Assembly (NCBI GenBank): GCA_965198995.1
Contig: CBDAQG010000002.1
Location: 310,001 to 374,000, forward strand
Reading direction: 5' to 3'
Source: CAXMMR01 sp965198995
GTDB lineage: Bacteria > Pseudomonadota > Alphaproteobacteria > Acetobacterales > Acetobacteraceae
DNA length: 64,000 nucleotides
Shown: in pieces, positions 13,370 to 21,603 of the stretch
Position numbering within the stretch: position 1 is the stretch's first letter
Layout of the letters: each line of letters begins with the position of its first letter
Made by a program: the position numbers and the translations under genes
Notes under the pieces: generated by a model
Told to the model about the DNA's origin: nothing
Databases searched by the model: none
What the model saw: only the letters and a program-made list of their open reading frames with translations

Positions 13370-14103
13370 GGGCGGGGCTGATCCTGCTGACGGTGGCGTT
13401 GGCCGCGGGGCTTGGGGCGACGCTTGGCAGCGCAGCCGCGCGTGAGCCGACGCCCGGCTTCCAGCCGCCGGCGCGGCCCGCCGACGTGCCGGCGGAGGAC
13501 TGGCCGTTCTCGCCCAGCGGCGCGCTCAAGCGCGGCGGCAACCTCGACATCAGCACGCCGACCGCGCACGTGCTGCGGCATGGCGGCGACGTCGAGGTGA
13601 CGACGCCGACGGTGACCTACGTGCAGCACGGCACCGACATCACGATCAGCACGCCGACGATGACGATGTCCAAGCACGGGGCGGACATCGTCATCTCGAC
13701 GCCCACCGGGACGACCCATCAGGCGGCGGATGATGGGGACGATGACGACGATGCGGCTGAGGCCAAGCCGGCGACGCATCATCACAGCAGCAGCAGCAGT
13801 AGCGGCAGCCCGGTCATTGGCCTCGGCGTGATTGCGCTCTGCGCCTATTTCGCCCGCAAGGCCTGGCGCCGGCGGCGGAGGCGGCCGTTCGACGCGATGG
13901 CGCGGCCGGCGTATCGGCCGCGGATGGCTGATTTCGATCCGCGCGGACGGGAGCGGGTGCCGGGCGACGGGGCGGCCGAGGCGGTGCTGGAGCAGTTGCT
14001 GCGGCTGGAGCGGCGGCTGGCGATGATCGAGACGGCGGTCACCTCGTCGGAGTTCGAGCTGCAGCGGGGGTTCAGCGCGCTGGAGCCTGGCAGACGTTCG
14101 TAA
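13366..14103 (+). CDS. Novel Psp-operon membrane protein with ISTPT repeats
   Basis: This 245-residue protein is not one I recognise. The visible layout is as follows. A signal peptide or first helix spans residues 1-25 (LILLTVALAAGLGATLG). A repeat region at residues 57-114 has four units of 15-16 residues following the pattern HGxDIxISTPT. An acidic run of aspartates near 122-129 comes next, then HHH and a serine run near 138-146. A membrane helix at about 149-165 (VIGLGVIALCAYFARKAW) is followed by an Arg cluster, and a C-terminal amphipathic helix covers about 203-225 (AVLEQLLRLERRLAMIETAV). The topology suggests an external repeat domain tethered to a cytoplasmic helix. The GTG start overlaps the pspB stop (GTGA), so it is translationally coupled and a likely partner of PspB. 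Confidence 0.8.
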   Translation: MRAGLILLTVALAAGLGATLGSAAAREPTPGFQPPARPADVPAEDWPFSPSGALKRGGNLDISTPTAHVLRHGGDVEVTTPTVTYVQHGTDITISTPTMTMSKHGADIVISTPTGTTHQAADDGDDDDDAAEAKPATHHHSSSSSSGSPVIGLGVIALCAYFARKAWRRRRRRPFDAMARPAYRPRMADFDPRGRERVPGDGAAEAVLEQLLRLERRLAMIETAVTSSEFELQRGFSALEPGRRS

Positions 14104-14207
14104 GGCAAACCTCCGTTACAGATGGAGGCTTTCGTCATCTGTCGGCAGGCCTATGTTGCGCCTGGGCTGGCCGCCGGACCGGTTCCTCAGCAAGGACCGT
14201 CGTTGGT

Positions 14208-15293
14208 TTGGACACTTCGATCGCCTACACGCTGCCGCGCGGGCGCCAGCGGCCGCGCCTGCGTGGCCTCGCACTCCGGCTGATCGCCGGCGCCGTCGCG
14301 GCGCCGATGCTCAGGCTGAGCCTGTGGCGATGGCCGAACGCGGCGGAGCGGCGCTGCGCGGTGGCGGCGTTCAATCGCGACGGGGCGACGGTGCCGCCGC
14401 TGCTGCGGGGGCTGGCCAGCCTGCCGGCCGGACGGGTGCAGATGCTGCACGCGCTGCTGCGCCACGGCGACGATCCGGCGCTGGCCGAGCAGCTCAGGGC
14501 GGCGCTGCCGGGGTCGGCCGGCGCGGTGTGGCTCGGGCCGAAGCTCTCGGTGCTGCACCTCGAGAAGACCGGCGGGCACTCGCTGCTCGCCTGGCTGCGC
14601 GGCCATGTGCACCCCGACCAGATCGACCCCGATCCGATGCGCGGGATGCCGCCGGACCGCTTCTCGGCCTTTCCGCCCAGCTTCGCCGGCGCGCTTGACC
14701 GCTACCCGCTGGTGTGGGGGCATTACGACCTGCCGGGGCTGCGACGGCTCGGGCCGCACCGGGTGGTGCTGACGCTGCTGCGCGAGCCGGGGGCGCGGCT
14801 GGTGTCGCTGTATCGCTACTGGCGGTCGCTGGCGCCGGAGCACCTCGGCACGCTGGCGGGCCATGAGGGGCCGTTGCTGGCGCACCGGCTGTCGCTGCTC
14901 GACTTCCTGCGCTGCGACGAGCCGGGGCTGCTCGCCTCGACGGACAACCTGTATGTGCGCCGGCTCACCGGACGCTATCCGAGCGGCGGGCACACCGAGC
15001 TCGGCGGGCGCGACGTGACCGACGCGCTGGCGGCGCTGCAGGGGATCGACTGCGTCGGCATCACCGAGGAGCTGCGGCGCAGCCTGGCGCGGTTCGCGCC
15101 GCGGCTCGGGATCGCCGCGCCGGCGCGGGTCGCCTGGCTGAACAGCACCGACCGGAACCATCGCGATAACCCGATGCATGCGGCGGCAGTGCCGGTGGAG
15201 CTGACGCCCGCCGTGCGCGAGGCGCTGGCGGCGCGGACGGGGCTGGATCGGGAGGTTTACGCAGCGGCCAGGGGGCGGGTGCGGGAAGGGTAG
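14208..15293 (+). CDS. Sulfotransferase family 2-like protein
   Basis: This 361-residue protein contains the two PAPS-binding signatures of membrane-type sulfotransferases: a 5'-phosphosulfate loop in LSVLHLEKTGGHSLLAWL near residue 115, and a 3'-phosphate motif in VVLTLLREPGARLVSLYRYW near residue 187. It would transfer sulfate to a carbohydrate or other hydroxyl; the acceptor is unknown. The N-terminal 100 residues have no recognisable domain. The start is a TTG at 14208 with AAGGA some 12 bases upstream, and is uncertain. It stands alone downstream of the psp operon. Confidence 0.7.
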   Translation: MDTSIAYTLPRGRQRPRLRGLALRLIAGAVAAPMLRLSLWRWPNAAERRCAVAAFNRDGATVPPLLRGLASLPAGRVQMLHALLRHGDDPALAEQLRAALPGSAGAVWLGPKLSVLHLEKTGGHSLLAWLRGHVHPDQIDPDPMRGMPPDRFSAFPPSFAGALDRYPLVWGHYDLPGLRRLGPHRVVLTLLREPGARLVSLYRYWRSLAPEHLGTLAGHEGPLLAHRLSLLDFLRCDEPGLLASTDNLYVRRLTGRYPSGGHTELGGRDVTDALAALQGIDCVGITEELRRSLARFAPRLGIAAPARVAWLNSTDRNHRDNPMHAAAVPVELTPAVREALAARTGLDREVYAAARGRVREG

Positions 15294-15294
15294 G

Positions 15295-15670
15295 GCGAGG
15301 GCTCTGCCCTCGACCCGTCACGCGCTAGCGTGCAGTCGCACGACGAGGCCGGAGGCCCCAGACCCCATTTCCCAAGGATCTTCTTTGAAGCTGTAGATTT
15401 CTATCGACGTGAAATACAGCAAGATTTTGGCAGGTCGGGCAATGGAGGCAAATGCCCCAACTTGTCGCGAGCGCAGTCAACATTATCAATGAGTTATGCG
15501 AAGTCTTGCTGATAGGCAAGATTTGCATGACCGCCTCTGCAAGGCCTCGCCTCAGCGGATTGCTAGCACGGTTGGGGGCGTAGTCCCATTCAAATGGGGT
15601 CTGGGGCCGCGGGCCCCGTCGTGCGACTGCACGCTAGCGCGTGACGGGTCCAGGGCAGAGCCCTGGCCTT
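15295..15670. repeat. Family R arms flanking an A/T-richer core
   Basis: Bases 15295-15367 (GCGAGGGCTCTGCCCTCGAC, then CGTCACGCGCTAGCGTGCAG) reappear in inverted orientation at 15592-15670 (CTGCACGCTAGCGCGTGACG up to GGGCAGAGCCCTGGCCTTA). The 220-base core between them is noticeably richer in A and T than the surroundings and holds no convincing gene. The structure resembles a small inserted element bounded by long inverted repeats. The right end forms the TAA stop of the GMC oxidoreductase gene. Confidence 0.65.
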
Positions 15671-17297
15671 AATCGGCTTGCAGCAACTCAGCCGTAACCC
15701 GCCTTGATGCAGGTGTCTGGGTGAGGGTTGCGCGGAGGTGGTCGGCGAGGCGGAGGGCGAGAGCCACGATGGTCAGCGTGGGGTTGGCGTGGCCGCCGGT
15801 GGGGAACACCGAGCAGCCGGCGACGAACAGGTTTTCGGTGCCGTGGACGCGGCAGTTGGCGTCGACGACGCCGTGGCGGGGGTTGGTTGCCATGCGGGTG
15901 GTGCCGATGTGGTGGTGGGTGCGGAGCAGCTCGCGCCCGACATAGGGGCCGGTTTCGAACAGCCAGGCGGCGAGGCGGGTGTCACCGAGGCGTCGGCGGG
16001 ACAGGGTGTTGCCGACGAGCTCGGTGAGCGCGCGGGCGGTGCGGCGCTCGAGCGGCGAGATGTGCCAATCGACCGAGGCGCGGCGGCGGCCGAGCCGGTC
16101 GAGGCGGTTTGACAGGGTGACGCGGCTGTCCGGATCGGGCAGTTGCTCGAGGTCGGCGACGACGCTGATGCGCGGCTTGAGGAAGGCGGTTTGCCGGCCG
16201 CGGGCGAGGCGCCAGGTATTCATTGCGACATCGAACGGGTCGGCGATGAGGTGCTGCATCTCACGCAGCGTTCCGCGACCGAGACGATGCTGGCGGAGGC
16301 GGGCGCGCAGCAGCTTGAGCGATTCCCAACCGGAATGAGGTGCCGCTTCGTAAGCCAGCACGGCGCTGGCGTTGAGCAGGCCGCGCTCGCGCTGCTGGTG
16401 TTCGGTGAGGGTGAAGCCGACTTCGTGCTGCGCGGTGTGGCGGGAGGCGAACAGGTTGAATTGCTGCTGCAGCGCGCGCGCCTGGGCGGCGGTGGCGGAC
16501 ACGGTGGCGGTGACGCCGCGCGGGTGCTGCATGAAGAAGCGGCCGACGAGGTCGTGGGCGTTGCCGAGGGCGTGCTGTGGATCCTCGGCGCTGTCGAGCA
16601 GGAGGCGGGCGTTCTCGATGCCGCCGCAGCACAGGGCGTGGGCGCGGGCGGTGACGCGCAGCTTGGCGCCGGCCAGCGTCTGGGCGCGGATGGTGTGGAC
16701 CCTGGTGGCCGCGTTCGTTTCCAGGGCGGTGACGTTGGCGTGCTGCACGACGATGGTGTTGGGGTCGGCCGCCAATGCGGCGCGGAAGGTGCGGCTGAAA
16801 TCCAGACGGGCGCTGTCGGCGCTGCGGGGAAAGCGCCAGATGAAGCTGTCGGGCTCGTCGTTGACGCCGTTGGCGCGGCCGCGCATGGCGCCGCCCGGCT
16901 GCGGCCAGTGCGCGCGGAAGCCGCAGATGATTTGCGCGTCCGGGTAGTAGGCGTCGAGACTGGCGGCATTGATCGGCCAGCCGGAGTGGGAGACCCAGGG
17001 GCGGGCGGTGAAATCGATCGGGTCGAGCGGGGCGCAGCGGCCGGTCCAGCGGCTGGTTGAGCCGCCGAGGATGCGGTAGCGGCCGACATCCATCTCCATC
17101 GGGTGGCCGACGCTGTCGCCGGCGTAGAGGTCCTGGGTCGCGTCCTCGTGGGCGAGGCCGCCGCTTTCGAGCAGGCAGACGCGCAGGCCGCTGCCGAGCA
17201 GGCGGTGGGCGATGGCGATGCCGGCCGCGCCGGCGCCGACGATGCAGAGGTCGACGTCAAGACGCTCGGGGACGTCGCCGTCTGCATCTCGAAGCAT
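15669..17297 (-). CDS. GMC-family FAD oxidoreductase
   Basis: This 542-residue flavoprotein oxidoreductase has the FAD-binding Rossmann motif CIVGAGAAGIAIAHRLL near residue 20 and the C-terminal GMC signature FVAGCSVFPTGGHANPTLTI, with the catalytic-type histidine in GGHANPT. The segment RTHHHIGTTRMATNPRHGVV is also typical of choline/glucose/gluconate dehydrogenase relatives. The substrate is unknown, probably an alcohol or sugar. The ATG at 17297 starts just before the Rossmann domain and removes a non-conserved leader. No partner cytochrome or small subunit lies nearby. The TAA stop is supplied by the adjoining family R repeat. Confidence 0.85.
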   Translation of the reverse strand: MLRDADGDVPERLDVDLCIVGAGAAGIAIAHRLLGSGLRVCLLESGGLAHEDATQDLYAGDSVGHPMEMDVGRYRILGGSTSRWTGRCAPLDPIDFTARPWVSHSGWPINAASLDAYYPDAQIICGFRAHWPQPGGAMRGRANGVNDEPDSFIWRFPRSADSARLDFSRTFRAALAADPNTIVVQHANVTALETNAATRVHTIRAQTLAGAKLRVTARAHALCCGGIENARLLLDSAEDPQHALGNAHDLVGRFFMQHPRGVTATVSATAAQARALQQQFNLFASRHTAQHEVGFTLTEHQQRERGLLNASAVLAYEAAPHSGWESLKLLRARLRQHRLGRGTLREMQHLIADPFDVAMNTWRLARGRQTAFLKPRISVVADLEQLPDPDSRVTLSNRLDRLGRRRASVDWHISPLERRTARALTELVGNTLSRRRLGDTRLAAWLFETGPYVGRELLRTHHHIGTTRMATNPRHGVVDANCRVHGTENLFVAGCSVFPTGGHANPTLTIVALALRLADHLRATLTQTPASRRVTAELLQAD

Positions 17298-17458
17298 TGG
17301 GTTCAGCCCTTCTGGCCCAACAGAGCTTTCATTGAATAAGCGACGCCGTCCGGCTCGGAGAATAAGCGGTGCCAGCCGGCACCGAGAAGACCGCTGCCGT
17401 AACGATGGCGAACATATTTTCGAGAGTGAGTGGTGGCGCGGACGGGCGCCGCCGGGGC

Positions 17459-18613
17459 TCAACTCAGGATGAAACGTTCCAGCCGGTCCATCGCCTCGTC
17501 GAGCAAGGCGGGGCTCTTGGCGTAGCAGAGGCGGATGAAGCGCTCGGCGCCGCCGCCGAAGCTGGTTCCCGGGGCCAGGCCGATGCGCGCCCCGTGCACG
17601 GCGCGGCGGCAGAACTCGTGGGTGTCGTCCACGCCGTCGATGCTGAACATGGTGTAGAACGCGCCCTGGGCGGGCACGATCTGGACCCGCTGCATGGCGG
17701 CGAGGCGGCGCGTCACGAGCTCGCGGCCGGTGCGGCAGCGGGCGACGAACTCGGCGACGAAGGGCTCGCCGTCATCGAGCGCGGCGATGGCGCCGGCTTG
17801 CAGGAATTCGAGGCCGCCGCTGGTGTTGAACTGGATGAGCTTCTCGAAGGACTGGGTGCAGCCTGCCGGGTAGACCAGCCAGCCGATGCGCCAGCCGGTC
17901 ATCGCCCAGGCCTTGGAGAAGCTGTTGACGACGAAGAGCGGGTCGCTGGGACGGGCGATCTGCAGGAAGCTGAAGGCGGAGGGCTGGTCGTAGACGATGC
18001 GGTGGTAGACCTCGTCGGACAGCAGGGCGATGGCGCGGTCGCGGCAGAAGGCGAGCAGCTCGCCGGCCTCGTCTTGGGTGATCATCCAGCCGGTGGGGTT
18101 GCCGGGGGAGGCGACGTAGATCAGCCGGGTGCGCTCGTCGCAGGCGGCGAACAGGGTGGGCAAGGAGAGCGACCAGCCGGCCTCGGTGGGGGTGAGCGCG
18201 ACCTCGCGGATGGTGGCGCCGTTGATCTGGCAGGCGCGCATGACGTTGGGCCAGGAGGGGGTTATGACGACGGCGTTGTCGCCGGCGGCGAGCACGGCCT
18301 GGGCGACCTGCATCACCGCCTGCATGCCGGAGAAGGTGAAGGCGAGGCGGTCGTCGTCGAGGGTGACGCCCTGGATGCGGTGGTGGTAGCGGCGGAGTGC
18401 GGCGCGCAGCTCGGGAAGGCCGCGATTGGCGGAGTAGAAGGTGCGGCCGGCGAACAGGGCCTGGCTGGCGGCGGCGCAGATGAAGCGCGGGGTGGGGATG
18501 TCGGGCTCGCCGGCCCACATGGCGATGAGGTCGGGGACGTCGAAGCCGAGGCGGAAGATCTCGAGGATCGGGCTGTCTTCGAGGGCCTCGATGGCGGGGC
18601 GGATGACGGACAC
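17459..18613 (-). CDS. Class I/II pyridoxal phosphate aminotransferase
   Basis: This 384-residue PLP enzyme of the AspC fold binds the cofactor through the lysine in VVNSFSKAWAMTGWRIGWLV; other expected elements are SPGNPTGWMI and the aspartate-tyrosine pair in LLSDEVYHRIVYD. It transfers an amino group between an amino acid and a 2-oxo acid; the specific substrate cannot be assigned. The GTG at 18613 was chosen because GGAG precedes it and the conserved region starts there. It is separated from its neighbours by a repeat upstream and a 160-base gap downstream. Confidence 0.87.
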   Translation of the reverse strand: MSVIRPAIEALEDSPILEIFRLGFDVPDLIAMWAGEPDIPTPRFICAAASQALFAGRTFYSANRGLPELRAALRRYHHRIQGVTLDDDRLAFTFSGMQAVMQVAQAVLAAGDNAVVITPSWPNVMRACQINGATIREVALTPTEAGWSLSLPTLFAACDERTRLIYVASPGNPTGWMITQDEAGELLAFCRDRAIALLSDEVYHRIVYDQPSAFSFLQIARPSDPLFVVNSFSKAWAMTGWRIGWLVYPAGCTQSFEKLIQFNTSGGLEFLQAGAIAALDDGEPFVAEFVARCRTGRELVTRRLAAMQRVQIVPAQGAFYTMFSIDGVDDTHEFCRRAVHGARIGLAPGTSFGGGAERFIRLCYAKSPALLDEAMDRLERFILS

Positions 18614-18623
18614 GGTAAGCTCC

Positions 18624-18777
18624 AAGGAAGGAAGGCGAGGGCTCTGCCCTCGACCTGTCACGCGCTAGCGTGCATTCGCATGACGGGGCCCGCGGCCCCA
18701 GACCCCATCTAATAAGTCGGTTTCCAAAGGCCGCCGGCCTTTGGTGGGGTCAAGGGGCAAAGCCCCTTGCCTTACTT
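18624..18777. repeat. Dispersed repeat family R, copy 5 (full length)
   Basis: It begins AAGGAAGGAAGGCGAGGGCT, carries the CACGCGCTAGCGTGCATTCG segment and GGGGCCCGCGGCCCC, then the right module (CCAAAGGCCGCCGGCCTTTGG) and the end GGGGCAAAGCCCCTTGCCTTA. It lies between the aminotransferase start and the aldo/keto reductase stop. Confidence 0.7.
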
Positions 18778-19708
18778 ACAGGGCATCTAACGTCGCGATC
18801 TCAGCCGGCGTGAGCTCCAGGCTTGCTGCGGCGATGAGGTGTTCGAGCTGGTCGAGGCTGGTGGCGCTGGCGATGGGGGCGGTGGATTTGGCGGCGAGCC
18901 AGGCGAGGGCGATCTCGGTGGGGGTGACGTCGTGTGCGGCGGCGAGGTCGTCGAGGGCGGCGAGCACGGGGGCGCCGCGGGCGCCGATGTATTTCGCGAC
19001 ATTGCCGCCGCGGGCGCGGCCTTCGGCGTCCGACGCGGTGCGGTATTTGCCGGTGAGGAAGCCGGCGGCGAGGGCGAAATAGGGGATGGTGCCGACCTGC
19101 TCGCGGGCGCAGAGCGGGCCGAGCTCGGCCTCGAAGTCACGCTCCAGGAGATTGTAGTGCGGCTGTAGGCACTCATAGCGGGGCAGGTTGTGGGCGGCGC
19201 TGGCGGCGAGCGCCTCGGCGAGGCGGGCGGCGGTGAAGTTGGAGGCGCCGATGGCGCGGACCTTGCCCTGCTGGATGAGCTTGGCGAAGGCGCCGAGGGT
19301 TTCGGCGACGGGGATTTCGGGGTCGTCGAAGTGGGACTGGTAGAGGTCGATGCGCTCGACGCCGAGGCGGGCGAGGGAGGCCTCGACGCAGGCGGCGATG
19401 CGGGCGGGGGCGAGGCCCTTGGTGCCGGCGAGCGGGCCGCCGACCTTGGTCATGATGACGACGCGGTGGCGGCGGGAGGGGTCCTGGGCGAGCCATCGGC
19501 CGATCACCGTCTCGCTCTCGCCGCCGGAGTGGCCCGGGGCCCAGGCGGAGTAGAGGTCGGCGGTGTCGATGGCGACGAGGCCGGCATCGAGCGCGCGGTC
19601 GAGCAGGGCGAAGGAGGTGGGCTCGTCGGCGGTCCAGCCGAAGACGTTGCCGCCGAGGACGAGGGGCGGGATGGACAGGTCGGAGCGGCCTAGGGAGCGG
19701 TGCTGCAT
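18776..19708 (-). CDS. Aldo/keto reductase
   Basis: This 310-residue NADPH-dependent oxidoreductase of the AKR superfamily shows the catalytic tetrad Asp-Tyr in AIDTADLYSAW, Lys in VIMTKVGG and His in LYQSHFDDPE. The closing part (ASATSLDQLEHLIAAASLEL) contributes the cofactor-binding loop. The family reduces aldehydes or ketones, and the physiological substrate is unknown. The TAA stop is supplied by the end of a family R repeat. No operon partners are visible. Confidence 0.88.
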   Translation of the reverse strand: MQHRSLGRSDLSIPPLVLGGNVFGWTADEPTSFALLDRALDAGLVAIDTADLYSAWAPGHSGGESETVIGRWLAQDPSRRHRVVIMTKVGGPLAGTKGLAPARIAACVEASLARLGVERIDLYQSHFDDPEIPVAETLGAFAKLIQQGKVRAIGASNFTAARLAEALAASAAHNLPRYECLQPHYNLLERDFEAELGPLCAREQVGTIPYFALAAGFLTGKYRTASDAEGRARGGNVAKYIGARGAPVLAALDDLAAAHDVTPTEIALAWLAAKSTAPIASATSLDQLEHLIAAASLELTPAEIATLDAL

Positions 19709-20198
19709 CGGGTTCTCCAGTCTTCACCACGCGGGGCGTGGCGCGGGACGGCGCCTTTGAAGTCCATAAGGCGCTTGCGTGTCCAACCGGCCAGCCTTCG
19801 CGCGGATGAAGGCGGGGCTTTGATGGGGGCTGGGCGGCGTCGAGGGGTGACGATCGGCGGAACAGCAGACGCCGAGGGGCGGTCGTTTACTTTTTGGTCA
19901 GACATTCGGCGTACAATGGCCCGGGGGTCGGGTGGTTTGGACGTGTTAGGAGATGGGTTTCGCGTTGTTGATCGTGCTCTTGGGCATCGTTGCTCGGGGT
20001 GATCGGCTCGGCTTGACGCTGCGGCTGAGCTGTTGGGGCAAGCCTGTGTGACAGGATCCGGATCCTGGAGTGTGGGCACCGCGGCGACGGGGGGATTTTG
20101 AAGGCTTCGGCTTTGACGGGAGCGGAGGGCGGGGCGGGCCGGACGGTTCCGACTGCTGCGCAGCAGGCGGAGGCTCGCGGAGGGGGGAGGCGTTTGGC
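19709..20198. other. Gene-free stretch with degraded family R traces
   Basis: No convincing gene was found. Around 20093-20190 a decayed family R copy can be recognised (GGGGGATTTTGAAGGCTTCG and a TGCTGCGCAGCAG hairpin). A 32-residue hydrophobic frame at 19953-20051 has an AGGAG too close to its ATG and is not called. The remainder shows neither motifs nor repeats. Confidence 0.5.
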
Positions 20199-20954
20199 TT
20201 ACTCGAACTCCACGATGACCGGGTCGGCGCCTGAGAACTGGGCGACGGCGCGGCTGCCGGGAGATGGGAATGACTTGCCGGTCCAGGAGCCGCAGGTGAC
20301 GATCTGGCCGGCTTTCAGGCCGCCGGCCCAGACGGCGCCGTGGTCGGCGAGCCAGGCGATCAGGCGGATCATATCGCCGGCGGGGTTGCCGGTGCGCTCG
20401 CGGTCGGGGGTGCCGGTGGCGGTCTGGTGGATGGTCATGGCGGCGTAGTCGACGGCGCGCCAGTCGGCGATCGGCGGGCCGATGATGAGGGCGCCGTGCT
20501 GGATCAGGTCGGCCAGGTTGGCCAGCGGGGTGACGGCGTCGGGGTCGGTGAAGCGGGACTGCAGCACCTCGATGAGCGGGTGGGCGGCGGCGATGGCGGC
20601 GAGGATCTCGTGGTGTGTGTAGGGCTGGTCGCGGGGCGGCAGGTCGGTGGCCAGGCGGAAGGCGATCTCGCTCTCGACGCCGCGGAGGGTGAAGCGTTCG
20701 GCGGGCAGGCTGGCGGGGGAGGCGAGCAGGTTGGCGAGCGGCAGCGGGGCGCAGGTGGGCGGGGCGTCGGGTCCGGGGGCGCCGACCTTCCAGCCGCCGA
20801 TGCCGCCGCCGAGCTTGGCGATGAGGGCGGCCTGGATGGCGTAGGCGTCGGCCTCGGTGGTGGGGCGCAGCGGCTCGGGCAGGTCGGCGAGCGGCTCGGC
20901 GGGGTGCTGGATGGCGGCGTGCAGCAGGCTGGCGGCGGCCTCGGCGGTTTGCAT
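20199..20954 (-). CDS. 2-keto-4-pentenoate hydratase-like (MhpD/FAH family)
   Basis: This 251-residue member of the fumarylacetoacetate hydrolase superfamily, hydratase branch, has typical stretches GGWKVGAPG, VESEIAFRLATDLPPRD with the metal-binding Glu pair, and GALIIGPPI. Its homologues hydrate 2-hydroxypenta-2,4-dienoate in aromatic ring degradation. No other meta-cleavage gene is near, so the role is open. The ATG at 20954 begins the conserved MQTAEAAASLLHAAI. The frame remains open for 100 more codons through a 5-base tandem array, but that leader is only LPCLA repeats and is unlikely to be protein. Confidence 0.82.
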   Translation of the reverse strand: MQTAEAAASLLHAAIQHPAEPLADLPEPLRPTTEADAYAIQAALIAKLGGGIGGWKVGAPGPDAPPTCAPLPLANLLASPASLPAERFTLRGVESEIAFRLATDLPPRDQPYTHHEILAAIAAAHPLIEVLQSRFTDPDAVTPLANLADLIQHGALIIGPPIADWRAVDYAAMTIHQTATGTPDRERTGNPAGDMIRLIAWLADHGAVWAGGLKAGQIVTCGSWTGKSFPSPGSRAVAQFSGADPVIVEFE

Positions 20955-20999
20955 GGCGGGTCCTTGGTGTCGGTTTGAGAACTCTCTGATTGGAGGCGA

Positions 21000-21229
21000 G
21001 GCGAGGCAGGCGAGGCAGGGCGATTCAGTCGAGGCGAGGCGAGGCGGGGTAAGGCAGGCGAGGCGAGGCAGGCGAGGCAGGCAGGCGAGACAGGCAAGGC
21101 AAGGCAAGGCGAGGCAAGGCGAGGCAAGGCAAGGCAAGGCAAGGCGAGGCAAGGCAAAGCAAGGCAAAGCAAGGCAAGGCAAGGCAAGGCAAGGCAAGGC
21201 AAGGCAAGGCAAGGCAAGGCAAGGCAAGG
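21000..21229. repeat. Pentanucleotide AAGGC/GAGGC tandem array
   Basis: About 230 bases consist of 5-base units, mostly AAGGC, with GAGGC and AGGC variants. The array is nearly perfect from about 21171 to 21228 and becomes progressively degenerate towards 21000. It ends 45 bases upstream of the start of the minus-strand hydratase gene. On that strand it reads GCCTT repeated. Such arrays mutate by slippage, and a unit of five changes spacing or frame at each step. Confidence 0.85.
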
Positions 21230-21235
21230 ACCTCC

Positions 21236-21603
21236 CTCCCGCAAGCCCCTCCAACGGTGCTTCGCGCAGTCAGACTTCTGGCTTACTCCGCCTCCTGAGC
21301 CCACCAAAGCCTAGGCGCTGGAACAATCTCGTTGGGGACTATGGCTCAGGCCGTTCGACGGCGAGCGGCGCAGCATCTGATATGATGTGCAAGCCAAGAC
21401 AGAGCCCGCTTGACCACCGAGCCTGATGGATGGTCTGGGCCTCAGGCCGCGTCTTGCGGCTGCACGCTGCGGGTGACGGGGCGAGGGCGGATCCCCCGCC
21501 TTGCTGATGCGCTGATTGCCCTGGGTGCGGATTGCGCTTGATGCGCTTGTGGTCGACACAAACCCCGGCCATCTGGTGCGATGGCTGCCGCACGTGAGGT
21601 GAG
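21236..21603. other. Gene-free stretch upstream of ribF
   Basis: Bases 21240-21295 match the variant family R hairpin also seen near 37720 (GCTTCGCGCAGTCAGACTTC here). Around 21430-21480 further family R fragments occur (GGCCTCAGGCC and a GGCTGCACGCTGCGGGTGAC segment). No gene is evident. The ribF promoter should lie towards the right end. Confidence 0.45.

Noticed and set aside
19953..20051. 32-residue hydrophobic open frame with AGGAG nearby
   Set aside because: The AGGAG is only one base from the ATG, too close to work, and no similarity or context supports it.
21000..21229. CRISPR array
   Set aside because: Units are 5 bases without spacers; it is a simple tandem repeat.
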